From Cyclina sinensis (lineage: Eukaryota; Mollusca; Bivalvia; Venerida; Veneridae), in NCBI GenBank assembly GCA_012932295.1, contig JAAONU010000002.1, positions 32,761,485 to 32,825,484 of the forward strand: a stretch of 64,000 nucleotides of DNA, read 5' to 3'. Under the pieces are notes generated by a model. It was given only the letters and a program-made list of their open reading frames with translations. It did not search any database and was not told where the DNA came from. Made by a program: the position numbers and the translations under genes. Position 1 is the stretch's first letter. Each line of letters begins with the position of its first letter. Below are positions 36,722 to 46,419 of this stretch, piece after piece.

Positions 36722-37193
36722 CTTTAAGGCGTTCATCACAACAGATTGTTTTAGTCTGGTTCCATGTGCTGTCTATAAAAACAACCCTTTCTATACCACA
36801 GCTGGGAACCAGTGCACTTTGTTGACCAACTGAATCAAAGTCATCAGATGTCTTATGCAGCAAATCTGGCTTGTCTTTTGCACATAAATCATCCTTTGGA
36901 CTTTTTTCTAATGAATTTGTTTTTGTCGATTCTTCTTTGTTTTTACCACTGGTATCAAGGTTCTCATTTGTGAAAGAAGTCTTGTGTAGAGAACACATGT
37001 CACCATCAGAAACATTGCTCTCTTCATTTTTCAACCTTGGAACTTTTACTGCAGCACAACAGACAACACCATCATCTTTACACTCACATGCTTTTCTTTT
37101 ATGATACTGTCTGTCATTTCCAGTGTTTATTTCAAGTTTCTTTGCCAGGTCTGCCAGTGTGATAGAAGCCTCTCCAGGAAACACAAGCACAAC
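36722..37193 (-). CDS. DTWD1: DTWD1, coding exon 3
   Basis: 472-nt exon between a tttttag acceptor (37194) and an aaag|gtaaat donor (36721). It encodes VVLVFPGEASITLADLAKKL, then about 110 residues of Lys/Ser/Glu-rich linker including a Cys cluster (ACECKDDGVVCC), then VVFIDSTWNQT, with the DTW signature read as DSTW (residues 243-246), and ICCDERLKG. The linker explains why this protein is longer than the roughly 300-aa vertebrate form. The ORF would run on for only five codons past the donor. Confidence 0.93.
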
Positions 37194-37209
37194 CTAAAAA
37201 AGAAATTTC

Positions 37210-37540
37210 AGAATATAGGAAAGAGTCATTTAGAGTAAGTGGGTAGGTAAGTATAGGTAGGGAAGTATGTAAGGTAGGTACAAATGTATAACAAACAATC
37301 TTTTTGTATGCTGCATAACAAATAGGTAGATATAATTAGTTAGGTATGTATGCATAGGTAGGAAGCTATCGGTAGGTAGGTAAATGAGTTAGTAAGGAAG
37401 GTAAAGATAGGTAGTAGTATGTGTAGGTAGGAAGTTATCAATAGGTAGATAGGTATAGGTGTAGTTAAGCAGGTACAGGTGTACGAAGGAAGCTAGGTAC
37501 TGGTAGGTAGGTAGGTATAGGTATGGCAGTTCCTGACCTA
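37210..37540. repeat. Degenerate GGTA simple repeat, DTWD1 intron 2
   Basis: Irregular 'aggtaggtataggtagg' microsatellite interrupted by 'gaagctatc' and 'gaagttatc' phrases. A 39-bp sequence starting 'atgtataacaaacaatcttt' occurs exactly at 37284-37322 and 37841-37879, bracketing 518 bp. The rest of intron 2 (37540-38928) has no recognisable element; the 71- and 64-aa ORFs near 37917-38224 are opposite-strand readings without support. Confidence 0.75.
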
Positions 37541-38928
37541 AATGATTTCTGGAATCAAAATCAAGCACATGAATATATATCTAATCAATTCATTATGAGC
37601 TGTACCTCACCTGTATTTCAAAGCCTGGATTAAAACATTTTTTAGCATTACCATTAGCCGAAATAGCCATTGGCTACTTCAATTTCTGAAATTATTTGAA
37701 AATGACACATCTTCTCATGATTTCTGGTAAAATAACATTAAAATGATGTGCATTTTTGATAAAATGGAAGATTTGGTTAATAAGTTTTACTTCTTGGCCA
37801 CAAAACAACCATAATCAGAATGACACTGTACTATAGATACATGTATAACAAACAATCTTTTTGTATGCTGCATAACAAAATATTTTTATCGTATCATACA
37901 GAAACTTTAACCAGACATGGGCTTCAATCTTACTGACTCAGCCATAGAAATAGAAGACAAGTGTTGGTCTATGGTGATACCAAGATACTTAACAAAATGG
38001 AGTTTATTTAATGACTCTTCCACTGCAATTTACATTAAACTGGACTGTAACTTCAATTTATGCTTTGAATCAAACATTACAGAATCTAGTTTGCTTAAAT
38101 GCAATAACAAGTTACTGACAAGTGACCACTGATTTACTGAGATCAAGTATTCTGTCAGAGCCTTTTCTGTAACAGATAAACTTTTGCCAGAAACAGATAC
38201 TGCAGAATCAAACCATACAGACATAGCTTACCCTTGACAACAACAGACATGTCATTGGCATAGATTTGTAAAAAAGCAGTAGACCAAGAATAGGTAATCA
38301 GAATTTAGTCCTCTACTGATTTTAAAAGTCCTGATAATTTGAGCAATGTCAGATTAACCTTTTACACTCTGAAAATTGCTCAGATTTCAAACCTCAATAG
38401 GTAGCTTTTGGTTACTTAAAAAAGATTTCTGATGGGTTACAATCATAAACCACAAAAAACTTAAAATCTAAGCATAGAAAAAAGTGTACACAATACTTAA
38501 TGAGATGTTCAGTCTTCATAACTTTATCTCAGATTAAATCACAAATTGAATGCAGAGTTATTTCCCCTTGTCAGTTGCTGTTTATATTATTCTACATTCT
38601 CCTATAACTGCCTGGCCTCTGCAGAATTTGAAAATATTACAATATTTAAAGATGATGGGGCTTTAAATATCATAGCAAATGATAGAAAGTTTCTACAGTA
38701 CTGTAATAAAGAAAAAAAAGTTTCAGTTTGAAATGACAAGAGCTTGCTAGAATTTGTAAGCTTTGGGAAAGGCTATAATGAGCCCAAAACTTGAACCTTA
38801 ACCTTAAGAAGTTATTCTTAGATTGTCTTGAACTGAGTCTTGGTAAAACAGACTGTTGTATTTTACCAAAAGAGGAGCTTTGAAAAAAACAAGGCAAAGC
38901 TTATACAATGTAGCTGCAATTCATCTAC

Positions 38929-39069
38929 CTTGCTTGGATCATCATAATCTGGTACACATGGATAAGTATAAACTGTAACATCATCAGGGGCAATAACTGC
39001 TGCATGAACTGCTGTACTCTTCCCATCAACCTCACTTGGATGCTTGATTATATCAACTTTGAGCGGCAG
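38929..39069 (-). CDS. DTWD1: DTWD1, coding exon 2
   Basis: 141-nt phase-0 exon, too short to stand out as an ORF. Acceptor attttag at 39070-39071; donor aag|gtagat. It encodes [37 protein letters not shown] and [10 protein letters not shown]. This closely follows the LPLKIDIIKHP...DGKSTA and YTYPC(I/V)P(E/D)Y pattern of DTWD1 proteins. It joins exons 1 and 3 without disturbing the frame. Confidence 0.93.
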
Positions 39070-39382
39070 CTAAAATTAGAAACATACGAGTTACCATACC
39101 TGAATTATATAACCAATATAAAAACCTCTGCTTGATTCCATCTACATAGATATGGATTTTTGTTTTCTGCAAAGGATTTTCAAACTTCCTAAACTCTTCT
39201 TGGGCTATACACGTTCATTGATGATTGTATTCTATATCAGTTTTAAATCCAATCAATGTCCTTAACTTATATCACCTGACTTTCCAACATAATCTTTTAC
39301 AGGAACCCATAATTTGCTTATCAGTAAACGGTCTAATGCAAGTGAACTGGAATAGCATGGTTATCTAACACATTTTTATAAC

Positions 39383-39850
39383 ATGAGGGTCATCATGGCC
39401 CTATAACGCTCACCTGAGTATGACTGCTCTTAACAAAGTTGTTACGGACCTGTTTAATTGACCCCAGATGACCCATATTTTAACCTGACTTAGAAATTAT
39501 GAAAACAACCTTTCTGCCAAATTTTCAGGATATTTGGGCTGAAAATGTTACCTCTAGAGTGTTAAGAAGGTTTCTCCATATTTGGGCTCTGTGACCTAGT
39601 TTTTGACACCAGATGACCTAGATTTGAACTTAAGCTAAAAAATCACTTAAACAACCAGACAAATTTCCATGATATTTTGGACTGAAAAAGTAGCCTTAGA
39701 GTGTTAACAAGATTTCTCTATTTTTTGGCCATTTGACCTAGTTTTTCATCCCAGATGACCCTTATTCGAACTTGTCTGAGTCATTACAAGGACAAACATC
39801 CTGACGAAGATTCATGACAATTGATATATCTGGTATATATCTTTGCAGCT
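39383..39850 (-). mobile_element. Truncated 146-bp-family element, DTWD1 intron 1
   Basis: Opens 'gagggtcatcatggccctat' (39386, 3' hairpin reversed), then 'gctcacctgagtatga'. About three inverted units follow ('cctctagagtgttaa', 'ggctctgtgacctagttttt'), ending near 'catgacaattgatatatctg'. It has no 5' stem-loop, so it is truncated at its 5' side. Confidence 0.7.
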
Positions 39851-40039
39851 GTTTACTAACCAAAAATATCTATTATTCAGAACATGCAAGCTTCAACAAA
39901 TGCTATAAATAACATAGCTACTCCACTGGCAAAGGTCATTTTGGAAGAAAATTAAAAGGACATAAAAGTTACCTAAAGGTACTTCTGTAAGATCAGATGA
40001 TGTTCAAATTAAATATTTGATCAAAGCAAAGCTTAAGGA

Positions 40040-40720
40040 CATTCAAAATGTTCAATAGTTAGTAAAGATAACTCCAGTAACTCTAACAAAGGGCAAGTCA
40101 ACAAAGGGCAATAATTTTCCAGATTGAGAACTCAGGTTTGGTTCTTCACTCTGCACTTCACCTTGAGCACTGCAATACAATTATCCTTTAAGTTTCAAGC
40201 AATACCTTCAAAAGGCATGGAGTTATTATCCTGCAAAAATTTCAGAAATTAAACCATGGAAACCATAATTATAGTTGTGGTGCTCTGTTCTTCTCCTAAA
40301 AATCAAGTTTCAAAGCAGTATCACAAATGGTAAGTTGGTCATAATCTGACAGTGTTAACATAAAAAAGATGTATTTTGATAAAAAAGGCAATAACTCTGC
40401 AAGTGGAAAGCATTTAGAGTGCTCCGTACTTCTTCTCAATGTCATACTGATATAAACTATCCTTAAATTTTTAAGTCATTACACAGAAGACTTGAGGAGA
40501 TAATAAGCTCTGGCTAAAATTTATTCAGAAATTTTAACAAATGGCTGTTAATGAATTAATTACTCTGCTAGTGGCCATAACAGAGATATTGTTCCTTTGT
40601 TCTGCACTACATTTAACACTATCTTTCAAGTTCACTGTCAGTACATTAAACAGTTGCAGAGTAATAATTATTCAGTTTAAGGACACAATGACAGATGCAC
40701 AGAGAAATTACTAAACATGT
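40040..40720 (-). repeat. Degenerate tandem repeat, DTWD1 intron 1
   Basis: Diverged units near 160 bp with 'aagggcaataattttcc', 'tgtcatactgatataaac', 'ggcaataactctgcaag' and 'gctccgtacttcttctc'. They look like the reverse complement of the 'agttattgcccttt' family at 1-480 and 28746-29960. Boundaries are not clear. Confidence 0.45.
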
Positions 40721-40883
40721 CAGAATTTTGGCCTAGGGATGGCAAATCGGATCCTAAAGCACTGAATGAATCTCTTTTAGCTGGTCTGAACAATCTTCTT
40801 TTTTCTAACAAGTAAGCAAAAGGAACTTTAAAAAAACTTGGCTTTTATAACCTTTGTCTTGAATAAACTGAATTTAAACTCAC

Positions 40884-41048
40884 CTTCACTTTGGGTACTT
40901 TTCCCTCTATTTCTGGTACAGGAACACAACAGTTATAGCAGTAGTATTTCCGAGACTTCTGACACTTTGTACATTTACTGCGACCACTCAGGACATCCAA
41001 GAAATCAGATGAAGTGATTTTAAGATTTGGAAAGGGGTTTTCCTCCAT
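40884..41048 (-). CDS. DTWD1: DTWD1 (tRNA-uridine aminocarboxypropyltransferase 1), coding exon 1
   Basis: First exon of a complete 344-aa protein (four exons, 1035 nt including the stop). It encodes MEENPFPNLKITSSDFLDVL, then a Cys-rich zinc-binding-type segment CTKCQKSRKYYCYNC, then CVPVPE; the donor is aag|gtgagt. DTWD1 enzymes use S-adenosylmethionine to put the 3-amino-3-carboxypropyl group on uridine (acp3U, position 20 of the D-loop in the human enzyme); DTWD2 does the related position 20a. The N-terminal CxxC...CxxC, YTYPC and DSTWNQ motifs with WRHQK assign this to DTWD1 rather than DTWD2. The ATG at 41048 is the first Met of the frame. All splice junctions are GT-AG and keep the frame, so the gene looks functional. 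Confidence 0.95.
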
Positions 41049-41149
41049 TGCAGTACCTTTTCTTGCTGATAAAATAGATAAGAAATTAAGGATGTACAGA
41101 TATATGAAGTTGTTTAGGGTTCAGAAAGGTGTTACTGGAATAACTTGGG

Positions 41150-42075
41150 CAGGTGCTCTACTATAATGAGCTTACAAGGTGGGCTACACCTTAAACAATC
41201 TTGATAGAGGTCTACTTGTGCTTCATACCAAATATTAGGACTCTGGGCATCACTGTCTCTTACAAGAATAATTCTAAAGATTTTCCTATACATTTTTCTG
41301 TAAAGCATGGCCCCTCAGGTAGGGCCAATAATTATAAGCCTGCTTGGCCAGCAAACTATTGATTTCAGTTTAATACTTATTGTCAATATTTGAATTTTTG
41401 ATTCTATTTGGTGTGACAATGCCCTTTCCGGTAGGGGACTTTTAATGCTTTACTTGTTCTTATAAGAGTGAAGACAATCTACAACACAAAAATAAATTTT
41501 AGATAAAAGAATGCTTACGTCAAGTAACAGTAAATGTTTTCAGTTTATTTATAATGTTATAGATTTCAAAAAGATATTTAACTGTGGTAAATGCTATACA
41601 GACACTGTATTAAAAAAGCTTAAAAATTCTTTTTGGAAGGATGATCTGAGATGTTATTGAAAAATTTAAAATACAGAATATAACTGAATTTTCACAATTG
41701 CCTCTTTTCTACAACAGAAATTTTCTTATTGGTAATAAGTTTTGTTTTGTCCGAGTATGAATCAAATCCAACTATAGAATAACAAAGTTATGGCCAATTT
41801 TAGCAAAACTGAATGACTTGACCTTGAAGGTCAGTTAAGATGGAAGGTCAAGTTCCATCTAGTCTACTTGAAGGTCTTGTCCAAACTGTTGTTGTGTCCA
41901 AGTGTGAAGACAATCCAACGTCTAATAACACAGTTATGGCCAATTTCAGCAAAATTCAACAATTTGAACTCGAAGGCGACAGTCATTTTTGAGTCATGGT
42001 CAAGTTCAGTCTGGTCTACTTGAAGGTCTTGTCCAATGGGTTGTTGTGTCCATGTATGAAGACAATCCATTAAGA
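41150..42075. repeat. Fragments of two tandem-repeat families upstream of DTWD1
   Basis: 41150-41460 resembles the reversed 165-bp family ('cttgatagaggtctacttg', 'taccaaatattaggactctg'). 41740-42075 has about two 160-bp units ('ttgtccaaactgttgttgtg', 'cagttatggccaatttcagc', 'ttgaaggtcttgtcc'), related to a single unit at 53210-53345. Part of the DTWD1 promoter must lie in or near this stretch, but no core element stands out. Confidence 0.5.
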
Positions 42076-42085
42076 AATAATAAAA

Positions 42086-42840
42086 CTAGAAATGGTTTTT
42101 GATTGAACAAAAACATATGTCTCCCCCAAGCCAGTTGCTGCAGGCAGTATTGAATCAGACGATTGTAAAATTTGACATTTAACCTCCAAGTGTGACCTTG
42201 ACCTTGAGACACCACACCCGCAAAGTGGGTTCTGCATGTCGCCTTGATGAGGTGAACATCTGACCCAAGTTTCATAAAAATCCTTCAAGGGCTTTTGAAG
42301 ATACAGTGCGGACACGATTTTGTGGCATTTGACATTTAACCTCCAAGTGTGACCTTGACCTTGAGACACCACACCCGCAAGGTGGGTTCTGCATGTCGCC
42401 TTGATGAGGTGAACATCTGACCAAAGTTTCATAAAAATCCTTCAAGGGCTTTGGTACATACAGAGCGGACATGATTTTGTGACAGACAGACGGACGGACA
42501 GACAGACAACCGGGGAAAAACAATATGTCTCCCCCGATGAGGTGAACATCTGACCCAAGTTTCATAAAAATCCTTCAAGGGCTTTTGAAGATACAGAGCG
42601 GACACAATTTTGTGGCATTTGGCATTTAACCTCCAAGTGTGACCTTGACCTTGAGACACCACACCTGCAAAGTGGGTTCTGCACGTTGCCTTGATGAGGT
42701 GAACATCTGACCCAAGTTTCATAAAAATCCTTCAAGGGCTTTGAAAGATACAGAGCGGACACGATTTTGTGACGGACAGACAGACGGACAACCGGGGGAA
42801 AAACAATATGTCTCCCCCATTTTTGGGGGGAGACATAATT
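42086..42840 (-). mobile_element. Helitron-like element, 157-bp units, CTAGT end
   Basis: Minus-strand 3' end: hairpin gtttttg, loop ttcaat, caaaaac, then 'catttctagt' (42086-42112). About four units follow, with 'gatgaggtgaacatctga' at 42246, 42403, 42536 and 42693; one unit carries an internal leader ('acagacggacggacagac', 42483) and so looks like two copies joined. The 5' end is a hairpin of 'atgtctccccc' and 'gggggagacat' (42809-42837). Long overlapping ORFs (97-129 aa, MKLGSDVHLIK...) are repeats read in all three frames (157 is not a multiple of 3). Confidence 0.8.
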
Positions 42841-43470
42841 ATGATCAATGTTAAAGTTTTTCAGATGGGAACAGCAACAACACCATGACTGGAGCAATAG
42901 CTTGATTTTTTTCTTCGAAAAAGTCGAGCTGAAAAGGGTTTCGAACAACATAATAGGTTATGTCTAGCAATTAAAAGATTATGTTTGTTTTTATGTAAAA
43001 GGAAACATGTCAAACCAACTTTTACAGGTCTTAAAAAAAGCCTTATGCTAGCCCCGTCAATTTTTAGTAAAACAAAGGTGAAAAATAATACTAAAAATAT
43101 TGGTCACATGTAGATCCTTTATGTACTTTATAAAAATTTCCTATAAATTGTTTCCTACATATAGATATTGTTGTATGATACTTTGGCAGCATTTTGCAAT
43201 CTCTTAAATTTAGTTAATATATGGATTAGCCAAACATTATTAAACAGAAATAGTTAGTTACATTCTTTAATTTTATACTGTTTATACTGTAAACTAGAGG
43301 TAAAGTCCATATAATGGAAAAAAAAAAACTCAGATGAAACTCTTCTCTAAAAACATCAGCTGCAAGAAAGAAACTACTCCTGGGGCCAAGCCCCATTTTT
43401 CGATCCATGACCGAGGCAAATTCTATGAAACAGACAAGTTGCCTGATATTCAAAGGCACACCATTTCTGC
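42841..43470. other. Intergenic AT-rich DNA
   Basis: No gene, repeat array or clear element was found. A short A-run lies at about 43316-43328. Confidence 0.5.
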
Positions 43471-43476
43471 CATTTT

Positions 43477-43581
43477 GTGTTTTCGTGTCTTTGCCCCAAA
43501 ACGCGAAAAGTGAAATAACGAAAATTAGGCATGTTTTCGTTATTTCGCCTTTTGCGTTTCGGGGCGAAGACACGAAAACAC
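43477..43581. repeat. Near-perfect 48-bp inverted repeat, 9-bp loop
   Basis: The left arm starts 'gtgttttcgtgtctttgccc'; the right arm ends 'ggggcgaagacacgaaaaca' plus c. The loop is ttaggcatg. About five of 48 arm positions mismatch. Flanking sequence to about 43830 repeats the same words (cgaaataacgaaa, cgtgtc, ccccgaaac) in both orientations, so the hairpin sits in a larger self-complementary block. Confidence 0.9.
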
Positions 43582-44079
43582 GAAACATGTCAGGCGAAAT
43601 AACGAAATTTGAACAGGCGAAGAGACGAAAGTTTTGTCTTAGAAGTTTTCGTGTCCGCGGGTAGAAATCTTTCATGTTGGCATCCTTTGTTTGTCATGTT
43701 TTCATGTCTTCACCCCGAAACGTGAAAGGCGAAATAATGAAAATATGGCAGATTTCCTGTTGTCGTGTTTGTGCCCCGAAAGGCAAAAGGCAAAATAACG
43801 ACAATGACAATGCTTCGGGTTTCGGTGCATTAGGCAAAATTCAGTACTTATAAATAACCTCTGAACAAGACATCATGTGTCATTATGTTTTCATGACAAG
43901 TGGTATTGCTGTTGGGCAGGTTAGTACACATTGAGGGTGGTGGAGAGGGCGGGGGTTTAAATGCATTGCACCACAGTGAATCGGTACATAGGGATTAACT
44001 GACTTAAACAGTTACTTATAAACCACATACATCCAAAACATGTATTCAAAGGATTTGTGAGAAATGAGGTTTATTAATT

Positions 44080-44290
44080 GCTTTAGGGTCAGTTAACCCC
44101 TACCATGGACTATGTACCAATTCCCTGTGCCTAGCACTTGTAGTGTTGTATCTATAGCGTGATAGCGGGGCGCTGCGCCCCGCCCTTTTTGAAGAGCGCC
44201 CTTCTGCCCTAAATCTCTAACACTCTGCCCTTTTCCCACTAGCGCCCTTCTGTCCTTAATCATAAAATTCTGCCTTTGTTTATTCAGTGT
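44080..44290. repeat. GC-rich palindrome and short duplication
   Basis: 'ggggcgctgcgcccc' is a 15-bp palindrome (44167-44181). It is followed by a duplicated phrase 'agcgcccttctgccct' (44195) and 'agcgcccttctgtcctt' (44241). The GC content contrasts sharply with the AT-rich surroundings. Confidence 0.6.
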
Positions 44291-46400
44291 CTATGTTTTC
44301 CTAACTTACTTGTGTATTCTAATTAGCAAGACACGCAGCGACGCATATATACATACCCTACAGCGACTGCCGAAAAATCAGTAATCAAGCGTGCACTGGG
44401 TCCTGTATCATTACCAATCAATTAGCGGATTAATGTCTGGATTGCCATTACAACAAAAACTTGTTATTTAAGGTGATGAATTGAGTAGTTAAACAATACA
44501 GATGACAAATGATGTAGGTTTCGTTGATTGGGAATATAACAAGTGTTTGTCGTCAGTATCGGTAAACACAATAAAACTTGTGAAAAATAAACTAGAACTT
44601 AATAAAACCATTTGTCTTTTTTTATTTTTTTATTTTAATTGTCCACCCATCCAATTTGTCATTAAAAGTCATTCTTACCAAAAAATTAGAAGCACTAACA
44701 TCTCTGTCTGCATATACAATACCTTCCGTAAAATGAAAGTTGGCTCAGTTAGAAAAGGAACGGGCAAAAGCAGCAAAAACGAATCGCCGTTTTTGTTTCG
44801 CCGATCTTAAAACAAGTCTGTTTCTAGCCTTCAGAAGTTAATTATGAAACGTGTTTGTCTTGTGTATCAATTCTCAGCTTAAGCATGACATCATTCTAGC
44901 CATTAACCAATCAGATAACAGTAACTAAATAATTTAAGCATTCGGTTGTCGGTCGTTACTCGGACTTTGTCGTTGGAGCCTATATGACGTTAAAGTCGTT
45001 TGTTATGAAATCTAAAAAACTTTAATTAATTACAATCGTTAAAATGCACTTATCAGTTCCGTAGGTCTCGGAAATTAAGACAGTTTCTTTTGTTATATGT
45101 TCTGGTTTTTGTAATTTTTAATCTTGAAGTTACATATAGCTCAACCAAATCCTAGTTACACACAAGTATGGATATACTAGCTTTAAAAAGTACCCAGATG
45201 TGTAAAGCCGAGAATAGTCTCAATATTGCGACTTCAGGTAGGATGCTGCCTAGTCTGAAGACGGATATCGACCATTCAAAAAATTAAATAGCACGATATT
45301 CAACTTTTGGAGTACAATTATTTGGACTAGTGTATCAGCACCTGGTATTAGTCAATAGATCTACTTTGAATGGTGCCCCAAAAGTCCAAAATCCGAAGAC
45401 GTTGTTTTATTTTTATCTCCTGGTCTTCAGTAATTAGTAAGTCTCAATCTATACCTTACCTAAGTCGGTCTTTTCATGTATAGCCTTTTTATAGGCTAAC
45501 TTGTCATGCTTGTTGATATTGAGCGCTTTCCTTCTCTGTGAAGAGTTGAATTTATTTGAAGCACAACCCGGTTCGGCTCAACTCGGCTATAAAACTGTAG
45601 AATGAGGCATTCTGGAGAAGTATATCTATAACCCTATACTGATAAGAATTATAAATCAAATAACATAAAGCGTTGCGGTTTTTGTTTGAACCCTTCTTTT
45701 TGATATCTGTTTCGATTTTGATTCGTGAGAAATAGTAAGCATTTTGTATTAAGCATCATTATCTAATTAGAAAATGTAATTTATTTTCAAAGAAATAAAA
45801 TACCATTTTAGCCCAGTTTGTTATTGTATGAAACTCGCAAAGTTTTCGAGATAATTGCAGACGATTCTAGTCAATTGTAATAATTCTTACAGTAAAAATC
45901 ACAGTTGGACAATGTTTTTTTTTTATTTCCACGTTTATCCTTAGGGACGGATTTCGGTCAGGCCGGGCCGTCTTAATCGAGAAGCTCTGATTTTTCTGTA
46001 GGTATGAAACTACCAATTCAGTCTATCGGAGCTCAAAATATCGTACCCGCATAATCGGCGGCTAGAAATAATTCTCAGTTTTCTTGGCTGTTTTCAACAT
46101 TTTTGCCCTAATTTGTGTGTTTTGTTTTTTTTGCTGGAATCCTTTTTTTACTATTTCTGATAGTGCGATGGCAATTTTATGCTCATATACGTTCAGAATA
46201 GAATCCCCAATAGGATATTGTTTCAGATACTTCAATCTGAAAATTGGTTAATAGTTTCAGAGACGTCTCTGATAGTTTTGTTAATTTTATGAGTAAGTTC
46301 ACATGAGAAGAAATATCTTTCTTGCTTGTAATACAACCTACATTTTTCTTGCTATTTTTCATAAGTATACAAATTTAGATCTACAAGTATAGAAGTTAAA
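44291..46400. other. Intergenic region, no supported gene
   Basis: The plus ORF at 44502-44810 (102 aa) has no domain and a hydrophobic low-complexity middle. No repeat array or element termini were found. This could hold distal promoter sequence or 5' noncoding exons of DTWD1, which is divergent from XYLB. Confidence 0.4.
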
Positions 46401-46419
46401 GCCAATTAAAAGAGGGTTT

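Noticed and set aside
42006..42951. Five overlapping minus-strand ORFs of 89-129 aa (MKLGSDVHLIK...) that look like a protein family
   Set aside because: They are translations of one 157-bp tandem unit; because 157 is not a multiple of 3 the same peptide phrases shift through all frames. The same phrases appear at 2226 in the other orientation.
44502..44810. 102-aa plus ORF as a gene
   Set aside because: No domain, phenylalanine-rich low-complexity middle, no evidence of exon structure.
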